Positions 34,612-44,608 of a DNA stretch of 64,000 bases are shown here, in pieces. The notes under the pieces are model-generated. The model made no database searches. It saw nothing but the letters and a program-made list of their open reading frames with translations, and had not been told where the DNA came from. The DNA comes from JAAYUJ01 sp963698165 (GTDB lineage: Bacteria > Desulfobacterota > Syntrophobacteria > Syntrophobacterales > Syntrophobacteraceae): contig CAVOPT010000007.1 in assembly GCA_963698165.1 (NCBI GenBank), positions 1-64,000 of the forward strand, read 5' to 3'. Both the position numbers and the translations under genes were made by a program. The stretch's first letter is position 1, and each line of letters opens with the position of its first letter.

Positions 34612-36341
34612 CCGTCAATGCGTTGTGCTGGGCTGGGCTGGTGAACTCCTGGTTCGGGTTTTACTTGTTCCGATTCGCGCCGCCGCATCGCCTCCAACCG
34701 CAGCTCCCTTCTAAAAACCTTTCCGACCAGGCTCTTGGGAAGGGACGCCCGGAATTCCACGGCCCTCGGCACTTTGTAGGCAGCAAGCCTCTCTTTGCAA
34801 AACTTGACTATTTCCTCTCCGGTCAAGGACTCACCAGGCTTGACAACGATGAATGCCTTGACGATCTCCCCCCAATAGTCGTCCGGTACACCGACTGCAA
34901 CGGCATCCAGCACCCTGGGATGCTCATAGAGCACTTCGTCGATCTCCCGCGGATAAATATTGTAGCCTCCGGAGATGATCATGTCCTTTTTGCGGTCCAC
35001 AATGAAAAAGTATCCTTCTTCATCTCTTGTGGCGATGTCACCGGTATAGAGCCAGCCATCTCGCAGGGCCTGCATGGTCTCTTCAGGCATTCTCCAGTAG
35101 CTGCCCATCACCTGAGGACCTCGAACCAGCAGTTCGCCATGTTCCCCAGGCCCCACCTCGTGAATGCCCATTTCAAGATCGACGATCCTGGCGTCGGTAT
35201 CTGGGAGGGGAAGTCCAATGGACCCGATCTTGCGGATTCCCCCCAGAGGGTTTGCGTGGGTCACGGGACTCGACTCCGTCAGGCCGTATCCTTCCACAAT
35301 GATGCTCCCCGTGAATTCCTCGAATTTCCTCAAGACCTCCAGAGGCATGGGCGAGGACCCGGTAATGCAATACCTGATGGAAGACAAGTCGAAGGATCGG
35401 ACCTTCGGATGGTTCACGATGGCCACAAAGATCGTCGGCACCCCCGGAAACAAGGTGGGTTTGGTCTTCTGCAAGGTCTTGAGAAAGTCGTTCACCTCGA
35501 ACCGGGGGACCACGACTATGGTGCAGGCAGCATACAGGGGAAGATTCATGGTCACGGTCATGCCGAAGACATGGAAAAAGGGCAAAACGCCCACGAATCG
35601 CTCCGCGCCGAACCTCAGGTCAGGAAACCAGGCGACCAGCTGCAACACGTTGGTCAGCAAATTCCGGTGGGAGAGCATCACACCTTTTGCTACCCCGGTG
35701 GTCCCGCCGGTGTATTGAAGGGCGGCAATCGTATCGGGTTCCGCCTCGAAAGGAGGGGGATCGGGCTGGTGTGAATCGAGGAGCCTTGTAAAATTGAGGA
35801 CGGCTTCACTGTAAGGCACAGCCGTGAAGAGCTTGCTCGCCTTTGCCTTCAATGGGTAGAGATATTTCAGGGGAAACGGCAGAGCCTCTTTCAAGCTGGT
35901 CACGATCACCCGGCGGATTTTCGTTTTCCCGAGGACCCTCTCCACTTTCGGGAAGAGGTGATCCAGGACAATGAGATACTCAGCCTCCGCGTCACCCCAC
36001 TGATGCTCCAATTCCCTTTCCACATAAAGGGGGTTGGTCAGCACCACAATGGCCCCAACCCACAGGGTGGCGTAATAGGCAATGATCGCCTGGGGACAGT
36101 TGGGAAGCATGACGGCAACCCTCGTCCCTCTGGTCACCCCCATGGAATGAAGGGCATTGGCCAGCCGACCCACCCTCTCCCAGAGATCCCTGTATTTAAT
36201 CCTTGCGCCCAAAAACTCGATGGCGACGTTTTCGGGGAAGTTTGCCGCATTCCGTTCCAGGGAAAGAGGCAAACAAAGATCGGGGTACTCCACCGCTCGC
36301 GGCACACGAGGGTCATAACTGCCGTACCAGATGCGATCCAT
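34608..36341 (-). CDS. Long-chain fatty-acid-CoA ligase (AMP-binding)
   Basis: 577 residues. It has the ATP/AMP signature YTGGTTGVAKGV, the adenylate motif EGYGLTESSP, the hinge and motor motif GWLYTGDIATRDEEGYF, DRKKDMIISGG, and the catalytic Lys near KSLVGKVFRREL. It activates fatty acids to acyl-CoA at the inner face of the membrane. With etfB-etfA just upstream it probably feeds beta-oxidation or its reverse. Confidence 0.93.
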   Translation of the reverse strand: MDRIWYGSYDPRVPRAVEYPDLCLPLSLERNAANFPENVAIEFLGARIKYRDLWERVGRLANALHSMGVTRGTRVAVMLPNCPQAIIAYYATLWVGAIVVLTNPLYVERELEHQWGDAEAEYLIVLDHLFPKVERVLGKTKIRRVIVTSLKEALPFPLKYLYPLKAKASKLFTAVPYSEAVLNFTRLLDSHQPDPPPFEAEPDTIAALQYTGGTTGVAKGVMLSHRNLLTNVLQLVAWFPDLRFGAERFVGVLPFFHVFGMTVTMNLPLYAACTIVVVPRFEVNDFLKTLQKTKPTLFPGVPTIFVAIVNHPKVRSFDLSSIRYCITGSSPMPLEVLRKFEEFTGSIIVEGYGLTESSPVTHANPLGGIRKIGSIGLPLPDTDARIVDLEMGIHEVGPGEHGELLVRGPQVMGSYWRMPEETMQALRDGWLYTGDIATRDEEGYFFIVDRKKDMIISGGYNIYPREIDEVLYEHPRVLDAVAVGVPDDYWGEIVKAFIVVKPGESLTGEEIVKFCKERLAAYKVPRAVEFRASLPKSLVGKVFRRELRLEAMRRRESEQVKPEPGVHQPSPAQRIDG

Positions 36342-36473
36342 GAATCCCCCAATGGGCTTCCGAGATCAAGGCGCGGAATTGGGTGAACATTGAGGAAACG
36401 CCGGGAAAACCTCTCCTTGGGGCACTCCCCGCCGCCCCCTCAGGGACAGGAGTTCAGAGGCCCTCTCAATCGG

Positions 36474-37463
36474 TTAGGAACACGTGCTCTTCAGCTTTCG
36501 AACTTCTTCCGTGAAGGCAGGGAGGAACTTGAAGAGGTCCTCCACGATTCCGTAATCCGCCTTGCTGAAAATGGGTGCATCCGGGTCCTTGTTTACAGCA
36601 ACGATGTATTTCGACGACCCCATCCCCGCAAGATGCTGAATGGCACCGGAAATCCCCACGGCGATATAGAGATTGGGGGTGACCACCTTGCCGGTTTGCC
36701 CCACCTGGTCGGAATGGGGACGCCACCCTGAATCCACGGCAGCGCGAGACGCTCCCACCGCGGCCCCAAGGAGCTGGGCCAGCTCTTCCAGAAACACGTA
36801 GTTCCCGGGCTCCTTCATACCGCGGCCCCCCGAAATGATGATCTCGGCCTCGGTCAATTCCACCTTGCCGGAGGTGTCGTAATCGATGTCCTTGACCCTG
36901 GAGCGAGCTTCCGGAACGGGAATGTCGGTTTTCTCCACCGCCGCGGCTTTGGACTCGTCCGGAGCCAGGCAGCTCATCACGTTGGGTCGACACGAAATGA
37001 CGGGCAAAGCCCCCTGGGACCATTCACTCCAGGCAAAACACTTCCCGGCAAAAATCGGCCACTTGGCTTTGATGACCCCGCTCTCGCATCTTATCTCGAT
37101 GACATCCTGGACCAAGGCCACTCTGAGCTTCGCTCCGAGACGGGATCCCAGGTCCTTCCCGTCGACGGAAGCTGGAAGCAGAATCACCGCGGGGTCCACC
37201 CGTTTCGTGATCTCGGCCACTATCGGAGCGTGAGTCTCGGCCAGGTAGCTCTCCAGAGCGGGATCGTCCCTGACGAAAACCCTGTCCACGCCGAACCGGC
37301 CCAACTCGGCCGCCTTGTCGGTCAAACCGGATCCAACCGCAATTGCGCAGAGCTCGAGGCCAAGGGCGTCCGCCACTCTTCTGCCTTCGCTCGCCACTTC
37401 GAAAGATACACGGCGGAAATTCCCACTCCTGAATTCGACGATCACACAAACACTTTTCGCCAT
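36474..37463 (-). CDS. etfA: Electron transfer flavoprotein, alpha subunit
   Basis: 329 residues. The C-terminal FAD-binding domain is clear: SDQVGQTGKVVTPNLYIAVG, ISGAIQHLAGM and VAVNKDPDAPIF. It passes electrons from acyl-CoA dehydrogenases onward. It is 17 bases downstream of etfB and 130 bases upstream of the acyl-CoA ligase in the same direction. Confidence 0.96.
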   Translation of the reverse strand: MAKSVCVIVEFRSGNFRRVSFEVASEGRRVADALGLELCAIAVGSGLTDKAAELGRFGVDRVFVRDDPALESYLAETHAPIVAEITKRVDPAVILLPASVDGKDLGSRLGAKLRVALVQDVIEIRCESGVIKAKWPIFAGKCFAWSEWSQGALPVISCRPNVMSCLAPDESKAAAVEKTDIPVPEARSRVKDIDYDTSGKVELTEAEIIISGGRGMKEPGNYVFLEELAQLLGAAVGASRAAVDSGWRPHSDQVGQTGKVVTPNLYIAVGISGAIQHLAGMGSSKYIVAVNKDPDAPIFSKADYGIVEDLFKFLPAFTEEVRKLKSTCS

Positions 37464-37480
37464 TGCGATACTCCTCCCCC

Positions 37481-38278
37481 CTAGATCAACTTGGCTTCTT
37501 CATGAAGGCTGCGAACCAGCTCGGCTGCCTTGCCCTCGGCATCCAAACCGCCGTCGATGATGCGCCCGGGTTGGCGCTCCTGCGGTTTTTCCAGCCCGGT
37601 GATCCGGATTCTCACGGTCTCCGCCGCGAATTCCGCAGGATCAAGGCCGAGATCGGCAATGGTTTTCTTCACAATGGGCTTCTTCTTTGCCTTCATGATG
37701 CCGGGAAGCGAAGCATAGCGAGGATTCCATATGGTGTGAGACCCTCCGAGGGTCACCAGCACCGGAAGACTTGACTCGAGTTTAACCTTGGCACCCTCGA
37801 TGGGGCGCTCCACCGTCACGGTGGTCCCATCGCAGTCGATGGAAACCGCAAGAGCCAGGTGAGGCCATCCGAGGTTCTCCGCCACGATGGCGCCGCGCTG
37901 CCCCTGGTCATAATCGATGGCACGGGATCCGATGAGGATGATGTCCGCGTTGAGCTCCTTTATGGCCACGCTCAAAGCGCGTGTCACCCGCATGTAGTCG
38001 GCTGTCTTGAGCGCGGGATCATCGAGGAGTACGGCATCATCGGCCCCCATGGCAAGAGCCGTCCTAAGCGCTTCAACAACCCGGGGAGGCCCATAGCTCA
38101 CGACGGTGACCTTGCCCCCCTGTTTGTCCTTCAGCCGCAGGGCGGCTTCCAATGCAAATTCGTCGTAGGGATTGATGATCCATTTGAGTCCGTCCGTCAC
38201 AATGGACTTTCCATCAGGAGCGATCCTGATGACCGATTCGGTGTCGGGCGTTTGCTTGAGCAAAACGACAATGTTCAC
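37481..38278 (-). CDS. etfB: Electron transfer flavoprotein, beta subunit
   Basis: 265 residues from a GTG at 38278, picked because GGAGGA lies 8 bases upstream and the family starts there (NIVVLLKQTPDT). A TTG extension to 38296 would place the ribosome site inside the gene. Family blocks are INPYDEFALEAALRLKD, GADDAVLLDD, ILIGSRAIDYDQGQ and the tail KKPIVKKTIADLGL. It binds AMP and forms the ETF heterodimer with EtfA. Confidence 0.95.
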   Translation of the reverse strand: MNIVVLLKQTPDTESVIRIAPDGKSIVTDGLKWIINPYDEFALEAALRLKDKQGGKVTVVSYGPPRVVEALRTALAMGADDAVLLDDPALKTADYMRVTRALSVAIKELNADIILIGSRAIDYDQGQRGAIVAENLGWPHLALAVSIDCDGTTVTVERPIEGAKVKLESSLPVLVTLGGSHTIWNPRYASLPGIMKAKKKPIVKKTIADLGLDPAEFAAETVRIRITGLEKPQERQPGRIIDGGLDAEGKAAELVRSLHEEAKLI

Positions 38279-38737
38279 GAGGCTTCCTCCTTCCAAACCA
38301 TGGTGCCGTCAAGAAATCCTAAGCTTATTTGATTGAGTTTTCATCAATTTGAGCAGGGTGTTCACGGAGAATTCCACCAATGACCCTTAGCACAGTAGAC
38401 TTCGGGGATTCAAGCAGAAAGACGGGATGAGGGAACAATCCTTCAATCATTTTGGAGTGATGGGTGTGAGGATTGCCGAAGCGGACGACGAAGGGCGAGG
38501 TGGGGCGTGGAAAGCAGAAATGGTGAGCCTCGCATCAAAAGCGCTCATCACGACCTGTTCGAAGACAAGTGCTCCATGAAGGGCTGCCCTGAGCTCGTCG
38601 AAGGGGGCGAACCCTGTGATGCGTCGGGGTTGTTCTTGACCGGCCCGTCAGGCTCGAAAGGCTTCCCTCTTACCGCGGAGATCACGAAAGGGCTATCCTC
38701 TGCGCTCTCGGCAACCTCTGCGGTGAGATATCGAAAG
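38279..38737. other. Intergenic region between the Fur-family gene and etfB
   Basis: It holds the shortened CCGCGGAG repeat copy D (38669-38731) and no gene. The etfB promoter should be here but no convincing boxes were seen. Confidence 0.5.
38669..38731 (+). repeat. CCGCGGAG-type interspersed repeat, copy D (short)
   Basis: CTTACCGCGGAGATCACG to CCTCTGCGGTGAGAT with an internal CTCTGCGCTCTCGG; a shortened member of the family at 12314, 15494 and 29434. It ends 7 bases before the stop of the Fur-family gene. Confidence 0.65.
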
Positions 38738-39166
38738 TCACTTGCTTTCAAGGCAAGTTGGACAATACCCTTGAAAGAGCACCTGCTGCCGCACGATCTG
38801 AAAACCGTTCCCCTTGGGAATCGTTATCTTCTTCTCCACGGAAGAGTCCTCGATGTCCTCGATCATGTGACATTTCAAGCACACGAGGTGGTGGTGCGGG
38901 TCCACGATGGCGTCATAGCGAGCCACCTCCGTCAAGGGACTGACCTTCTGAATCAGACCGACTTCGTGAAAGCGCTCGAGGGTCTTATAAACCGTCCCGA
39001 GGGAAATCATGGGAAAACGCTTTCTGACTTGCTGGTAAATCGCCTCGGCACTGGGATGTTCCCTGGTGTTGTGGAGCGCCTGGTAGATCGCGAGACGCTG
39101 ATACGTCACTTGAAGCCCGTGCTCCCTGAGTGTTGCGATGAAATCCTTTTCCTTAATCCCCTCCAT
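38738..39166 (-). CDS. Fur-family transcriptional repressor (PerR/Fur type)
   Basis: 142 residues from the ATG at 39166 (AAGGGGGG upstream). A winged-helix DNA-binding half (LQVTYQRLAIYQALHNT, TVYKTLERFHEVGLI) is followed by the metal-sensing half with DPHHHLVCLKC and CPTC, two CxxC pairs for a structural zinc. Which metal or oxidant it senses cannot be told. Its targets are not evident in the window. Confidence 0.9.
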   Translation of the reverse strand: MEGIKEKDFIATLREHGLQVTYQRLAIYQALHNTREHPSAEAIYQQVRKRFPMISLGTVYKTLERFHEVGLIQKVSPLTEVARYDAIVDPHHHLVCLKCHMIEDIEDSSVEKKITIPKGNGFQIVRQQVLFQGYCPTCLESK

Positions 39167-39274
39167 ACAGCCCCCCTTTTCAAGATCGATGCGCCGCTCA
39201 GCATGAATTCGGTAAAACCCTCCAAGCATGAAACATTATTTTACAGGAATTCTTATAGTCCACGCAAGTGGGAT

Positions 39275-41188
39275 TTACATCAGCAAATCCATCTGTTCCG
39301 CAGGGACTTGGGCGGATTTCGAATCATCCGCCCGATAGCGTTTCAGATAGACCATGAGGACGGAAATGGCCGCGGGTGTCATGCCCGGGATCCTCGAGGC
39401 CTGCCCCAGGGATAAGGGCTTGATGCCCGAAAGCTTCTGCCGAATTTCGTTTGAGAGCCCGGGAACCTTGTCAAAAGGGAAGTCCGCCGGGATGGTCGCC
39501 TTCTCCAGCTGCCTGAACTTCTGGACTTCCGCTTCCTGGCGCTTCAAATACCCCTCATACTTGCATTGAACCTCCACCTGCTCCTTCACTTTAGAGGGGC
39601 GCGGATCCTGGCCTGGCAGCAGGGACTCCAGGTCGTCGTATGTCAGCTCGGGGCGCTTCAGGAGCTTCTCCAGGGAGGTGGGCTCTTCTATGGCAGAGGA
39701 ACCTTTGGACCTGAGGACTTCGTTGACCGACGGCGACGGGTTCACATGGACCTTTTTCAGACGGGTTAACTCGGCTTCGATGGCCTCCTGCCTTTCCCGC
39801 AATTCCTTGAACGTGTCCGAGGAATGCAGTCCAAGGCCATGACCCTTTTCAAGGAGCCTGAGATCCGCATTGTCCTCCCTCAACAGCAGTCGGTACTCGG
39901 CCCGCGAGGTGAACATGCGGTAGGGTTCGTTTGTGCCGCGCGTGACAAGATCGTCAACCATCACGGCAAGGTAGGACTCGGACCGATCGAGTACGAACGG
40001 CGGCCTTTTCTGCACCTGCAGCGCTCCGTTGATTCCGGCCCAAAGCCCTTGCGCCGCCGCCTCCTCGTATCCGGAAGTGCCATTGATCTGGCCGGCGAGA
40101 TACAATCCCTTGACCAGCTTGGTTTCAAGGGTCGGGGAAAGCTGAGTCGGTTCCACGAAGTCATACTCGATGGCGTAGGCAGGACGCATCACTTGTGCCT
40201 CTTCGAGCCCCGCGATGGAGCGCACCAGTTTGAGCTGAACCTCGTAGGGCAAAGAGTTTCCGGTGCCACTGGCGTATATTTCCTCCGTGTCCAGTCCTTC
40301 GGGTTCGAGAATGATCTGGTGAAAGTCCTTGTGAGGGAATTTCATGACCTTGTCTTCCAACGAAGGGCAATAGCGGGCAGAGACCCCCTGAATGGTTCCG
40401 TTGTACAGCGGGGAGAGGTGAATGTTTCCCCGCACGATGCGATGTGTGGCCTCGCGGGTTTTCCCCATGAAACAGGAAACTTGGGGTAGGGGCACCGCCT
40501 CGGTGAAAAGAGAAAAAGGTCTGGGCTCGGGGTCGCCCTCCTGCTCCTTGAACGCGTTGAAATCAATGCTCATTCGATGAATGCGGGCCGGTGTCCCCGT
40601 CTTCATGCGGCCGAGTCTGAATCCCAATCGTTGCAGCTGATCCGCCAGGGCATTGGACGGAAACTCACCGGCTCTTCCCGACGGGATCTGCGCCGTCCCG
40701 ATGTGAATCAGTCCGTGAAGGAAAGTGCCGGTGGCGAGCACCACCGCCTGGGCGCCGAAAAAGGTCCCGAGTTGGTCGACGACGCCGACCACCCGGCCAT
40801 CCTCCACCACCAGGGAGTCCACAAGGGCCTGGGTGAGTCTCAGGTTCTCCTGCGATTCAATGCGGTGCTTCATCAGAGTCCGGTAACGGACCTTGTCGTT
40901 CTGGGTGCGAGTCCCCCGCACCGCCGGCCCTTTCTTCATGTTCAGCCGGCGAAACTGGATGGCCGTGAGGTCGCTGACCTTCGCCATCTCACCGCCCAGG
41001 GCATCGATTTCCTTCACCAGATGCCCCTTGCCGATTCCCCCGACGGAGGGAGAGCACGGCATGTGGGCAACGGTATCGAGATAAATGGAGAAGAGCAGAG
41101 TGCGGCAACCCATGCGCGCGGATGCCAGGGCGGCCTCGCACCCGGCATGCCCTGCTCCGACAACGATCACATCACTGTCCAGCGTCAT
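39275..41188 (-). CDS. mnmG: tRNA uridine-5-carboxymethylaminomethyl modification enzyme MnmG (GidA)
   Basis: 637 residues, normal length. The FAD motif VVGAGHAGCEAALASARMG and the MnmG blocks MPCSPSVGGIGKGHLVKE, PRPFSLFT and NGTSGYEEAAAQGL are present. With MnmE it modifies U34 of several tRNAs. It is not next to mnmE or rsmG here. Confidence 0.98.
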   Translation of the reverse strand: MTLDSDVIVVGAGHAGCEAALASARMGCRTLLFSIYLDTVAHMPCSPSVGGIGKGHLVKEIDALGGEMAKVSDLTAIQFRRLNMKKGPAVRGTRTQNDKVRYRTLMKHRIESQENLRLTQALVDSLVVEDGRVVGVVDQLGTFFGAQAVVLATGTFLHGLIHIGTAQIPSGRAGEFPSNALADQLQRLGFRLGRMKTGTPARIHRMSIDFNAFKEQEGDPEPRPFSLFTEAVPLPQVSCFMGKTREATHRIVRGNIHLSPLYNGTIQGVSARYCPSLEDKVMKFPHKDFHQIILEPEGLDTEEIYASGTGNSLPYEVQLKLVRSIAGLEEAQVMRPAYAIEYDFVEPTQLSPTLETKLVKGLYLAGQINGTSGYEEAAAQGLWAGINGALQVQKRPPFVLDRSESYLAVMVDDLVTRGTNEPYRMFTSRAEYRLLLREDNADLRLLEKGHGLGLHSSDTFKELRERQEAIEAELTRLKKVHVNPSPSVNEVLRSKGSSAIEEPTSLEKLLKRPELTYDDLESLLPGQDPRPSKVKEQVEVQCKYEGYLKRQEAEVQKFRQLEKATIPADFPFDKVPGLSNEIRQKLSGIKPLSLGQASRIPGMTPAAISVLMVYLKRYRADDSKSAQVPAEQMDLLM

Positions 41189-41394
41189 TTCAAAGATCCC
41201 TCGAATTCGTGATTCGAACGTTCATGGGGCCCCCCATGAACGCGGCAATTCACATGTCTTTCAGACTGGTGCACACGGTGCTATGATACCAAAGCCGGTG
41301 CAAAACATCGAGGGATCCTCTCACCAACACGGTAGGTGATGAAATCCAAGGCGCGTTTTGCCCGGCTCGAAAATCGTTTTGTCCCTTGAACGTG

Positions 41395-42384
41395 ATGGCG
41401 GGAATGACAGAGAATCTTTACCGGGATTACAGCAGTTACCTGCGGCGGCTTTTCGGATGCCGGGTGCAGAAAATCTCCCTGGATGCAGGGCTCACATGCC
41501 CCAACAGGGACGGGATGGCGGGATCCGGCGGCTGCATCTACTGCAACATCAGGGGGTCCGGAACGGGAGCAGCGGACCTTCGCCAGTCGATCACCGAGCA
41601 GCTGGAGCGGGGAAAATCGTTTCTCGGGAAACGATACAAAGCGAAGAAGTTCATAGCCTATTTCCAGTCGTTCTCCAACACCTACTCTCCCCTGGACAAG
41701 TTGCGGGCTCTGTATCAGGAAGCTCTGGCCGTGCCGGACATCGTCGGGCTGAGCATAGGGACACGCCCCGACTGCGTGCCTGAAGAAACCCTCGATTATC
41801 TGGGAGACCTTTCGAGAAATCACTTTCTGTGGCTTGAGTATGGCCTTCAGTCAGGAAACGACGCCACCCTCGAGCGGATCAACAGGGGTCACCGGGTGCG
41901 GGCTTTTGAGGATGCGGTCAGGCGAACCAACGCGCGAGAAATCCCCGTGTGTGCTCACGTGATCCTTGGACTTCCGGGAGAGGGCCGCCGAGAGATGCTT
42001 GAAACTGCCCGTTACATCGCCAGTCAAGATGTCCGGGGCATCAAGATCCACCTGCTCTACGTGATTCGCGGAACGGTTCTGCACGAGTGGCACAGGAAAG
42101 GGATGTACCGCTGTCTGTCTCGGGAAGAATACGTCGGTCTTGTGGGTGAATTTTTGTCACTCCTTCCCCCGCACATCATCGTCCATCGCCTGACGGGGGA
42201 TCCTCACCCTGACGAGCTGGTCGCCCCCCAATGGGCTCTGGAAAAGCGAGCGAACCTGAACGCCATCCATGATCACCTTCGGGGGAGGGGCCTCTACCAG
42301 GGCAAGGAATACCGGCTGCCGCCAAAGGATGTCGAGAAGCTGCCGGTCTCCGGCCGCGTTGACTCCAATGGCGGACTCAGTTAA
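41395..42384 (+). CDS. TIGR01212-type radical SAM protein (YhcC-like)
   Basis: About 329 residues; the start could be ATG 41395 or ATG 41404, neither with a strong ribosome site. The iron-sulfur cluster motif is the long-spaced CPNRDGMAGSGGCIYC, typical of the YhcC subgroup. Other blocks are FIAYFQSFSNTY, GTRPDC, LWLEYGLQS and HVILGLPGE. It is a cytoplasmic SAM radical enzyme with substrate not firmly known. It is divergent from mnmG across 200 bases. Confidence 0.88.
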   Translation: MAGMTENLYRDYSSYLRRLFGCRVQKISLDAGLTCPNRDGMAGSGGCIYCNIRGSGTGAADLRQSITEQLERGKSFLGKRYKAKKFIAYFQSFSNTYSPLDKLRALYQEALAVPDIVGLSIGTRPDCVPEETLDYLGDLSRNHFLWLEYGLQSGNDATLERINRGHRVRAFEDAVRRTNAREIPVCAHVILGLPGEGRREMLETARYIASQDVRGIKIHLLYVIRGTVLHEWHRKGMYRCLSREEYVGLVGEFLSLLPPHIIVHRLTGDPHPDELVAPQWALEKRANLNAIHDHLRGRGLYQGKEYRLPPKDVEKLPVSGRVDSNGGLS

Positions 42385-42487
42385 AAAGAACCTGAGCGAA
42401 GACGAAAGAGCCGTCCCGTGACCATGCACATCGGTGCGGCCAGGCAGATCGACAGTTGAGCACACAAGGATGTGGCGGAGAAAAGCC

Positions 42488-42937
42488 ATGGCGGAGAATT
42501 CCTGTCAAAACCGGTGGGGCCTCGAATTGAGAAGAGATCAGAGGGGTTTTACTCTCATTGAGCTGCTGATCGTGATGATCATCTTGGGGTTGCTCGCTGC
42601 CCTGGTGGGCCCCAAAATGTTTCAAAAGGTCGGGAGCTCCAAGCAAAAAGCGGCAAAGGCACAGATCTCCCTGTTTGGAACCGCCTTGGACGCGTACCGT
42701 CTGGACCTGGGAGGTTACCCTCCATCTCAGCTTGGGCTGGACGGCCTGCGAAAGAACCCCGGCAATGACTTGTGGGACGGACCCTACCTCTCCAAGGATA
42801 TCCCGCTTGATCCATGGGGACACCCGTACGTTTATCGGGCACCTGGAGAACACGGCGACTACGATCTTCTCTCCATGGGAGCCGATGGCCAGGAGGGCGG
42901 CGAAGGGGAAAACTCGGACGTGGTCAGTTGGAACTGA
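42488..42937 (+). CDS. gspG: Type II secretion major pseudopilin GspG
   Basis: 149 residues from the ATG at 42488 (CGGAG upstream). It has the prepilin cleavage site RDQRG/FTLIELLIVMIILGLLA with Glu at +5, and the GspG C-terminal fold (LDAYRLDLGGYP, LDPWGHPYVYRAPG, calcium-site residues near the end). It polymerises into the pseudopilus that pushes substrates through the secretin. No other gsp genes lie nearby. Confidence 0.93.
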   Translation: MAENSCQNRWGLELRRDQRGFTLIELLIVMIILGLLAALVGPKMFQKVGSSKQKAAKAQISLFGTALDAYRLDLGGYPPSQLGLDGLRKNPGNDLWDGPYLSKDIPLDPWGHPYVYRAPGEHGDYDLLSMGADGQEGGEGENSDVVSWN

Positions 42938-43149
42938 AGTTTTCCCTACTTTTTCCATGCCAAACAACTCCCTCTGTGTTTGCTCGAGGTTTTTGAGTGC
43001 CCGCCGCCGGGGTGCCGACTGTGCAGGAGTCCTTCTCACCCCCGGTGCGGGCGGCCTTCCCGCAAGCGCTCTCATCTCTCAGTTTTCCTTGACATCGCTC
43101 CCCAAAGATGTTTGTTAAAGGTTTTCGCCTAAGGAATCCTTGATATTGA

Positions 43150-43236
43150 GCGAGAGTGGCGGAACTGGTAGACGCACTGGACTTAGGATCCAGCCCTGGC
43201 AGCAGGGTGGGGGTTCAATTCCCCCCTCTCGCACCA
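43150..43236 (+). tRNA. tRNA-Leu(UAG)
   Basis: Acceptor GCGAGAG (43150-43156) pairs with CTCTCGC (43226-43232), discriminator A and encoded CCA (43234-43236). The anticodon loop CTTAGGA (43182-43188) has anticodon TAG at 43184-43186. A long variable arm, typical of tRNA-Leu, follows, then the T loop TTCAATT. Confidence 0.97.
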
Positions 43237-43291
43237 TGTATCCGGGCGCTTCCAAATTCTCATCCCTTTAGAAAGGTTACGGAAAGTGGGA

Positions 43292-44605
43292 ATGAATGTC
43301 TCCGTTGTCGAACTGAGCCCAAATCAGAAAAAGCTGCTGGTGGAAATCCCCGCCGAGCAGGTGACGAAGCAAATAGAAGCGAAGTATCGAGATCTCGGTA
43401 AGACTGTTCGCATCAAGGGCTTCAGGCCTGGAAAGGTGCCCCTGACCATCCTCAAGTCCTATTACGGGAAAGCGGTTGAAAGTGAAGTCTCTTCTCAATT
43501 CATTCAGGACACTTTCCCCGAGGCCCTTCGGGACATGGACCTGAAACCCCTCGTCGAGGCCGATGTGAGCGAGATGCGCTTCGAGGACAACGGGACTTTC
43601 TCCTATGCGGCCATCGTCGATGTATGTCCCCCCTTCGAAGTGACCGCCTACAGGGGACTCAGCCTCCAGCGCCCCACTGTCCAGATCGATGCGGAACAGG
43701 AAGAACAGGAATTGGAGAGGATTCGGCAGCAGCACGCCCAATTGCGAACCATTGAGAATGAACGTCCGGTCCAGGATGGGGATGTGGTCCTCATCGACTT
43801 CACGCCCACGGTGGACGGAAGCGTCTTCCGCAAAGGCCAGGTGAACGACTACATGCTGGAAGTGGGGAAGAAGGCCATTCACCCCGACCTGGACGCCCAT
43901 TTTCCGGGAAGACGATCTGGCGACATCTTCACCGTCGAACTGGATTACCCCGAAGATGCACCCACGAAAGAGATTGCCGGAAAGCGGGTTCTGGTCCAGC
44001 TCGTCATCAAGGAAGTGAAGGAAAAAATTGTTCCCGAACTGAACGACGACTTCGCCAGTGAGGTGGGACGATTCGACAGCCTGGATGCGCTGCGGCAAAC
44101 CATCCGGGAACAGATCGCCAAGCGCGAGGAGTCGAGAACGACTTCCGAGGTGCGTCGGCAGATCGCGGAGCAATTGGTCGAAGGCAACAGTTTTGATCTC
44201 TCGCCAAAGGTTGTCGAGCGGGAAGTGGACCGACTCATCGGACTCTTGCAGCACCAGTTTGAAAGCCAGGGACTCAAAATAGACACGTCCCGGTTCAACT
44301 CACCCGAGATCCGCGCCGATTATCGCGCCCAGGCCGAGAAAAACGTGCGCTGGAGGTTGATCTGCCGGCGGATCGCCGAGCAGGAGAGTCTCCAGCTGTC
44401 GGACGATGAGGTGGAGGAGATCTATCAGGAAGTCGCCCGGTTCACGCGCAAAGATCTTGACACCGTCAGGAGTGAGTACGCTGACAGCAACATAGTGGAG
44501 CAATCGAAAGACGACCGGATCCTTGACAGGGTCTTCAAGCTCATCGAGGCCGAAGCGGTTTACACCGAGTCGGCCGCCGAACCAATCACTTCAAGCCAGG
44601 AGTAA
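43292..44605 (+). CDS. tig: Trigger factor
   Basis: 437 residues from the ATG at 43292 (a GTG 6 bases earlier is possible). It has the ribosome-binding signature IKGFRPGKVPLTIL, the FKBP-type prolyl isomerase domain (DGDVVLIDFTPTVDG) and the helical C-terminal arms. It binds nascent chains at the exit tunnel. It heads the tig-clpP-clpX-lon run, a conserved gene order. Confidence 0.97.
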   Translation: MNVSVVELSPNQKKLLVEIPAEQVTKQIEAKYRDLGKTVRIKGFRPGKVPLTILKSYYGKAVESEVSSQFIQDTFPEALRDMDLKPLVEADVSEMRFEDNGTFSYAAIVDVCPPFEVTAYRGLSLQRPTVQIDAEQEEQELERIRQQHAQLRTIENERPVQDGDVVLIDFTPTVDGSVFRKGQVNDYMLEVGKKAIHPDLDAHFPGRRSGDIFTVELDYPEDAPTKEIAGKRVLVQLVIKEVKEKIVPELNDDFASEVGRFDSLDALRQTIREQIAKREESRTTSEVRRQIAEQLVEGNSFDLSPKVVEREVDRLIGLLQHQFESQGLKIDTSRFNSPEIRADYRAQAEKNVRWRLICRRIAEQESLQLSDDEVEEIYQEVARFTRKDLDTVRSEYADSNIVEQSKDDRILDRVFKLIEAEAVYTESAAEPITSSQE

Positions 44606-44608
44606 TCC

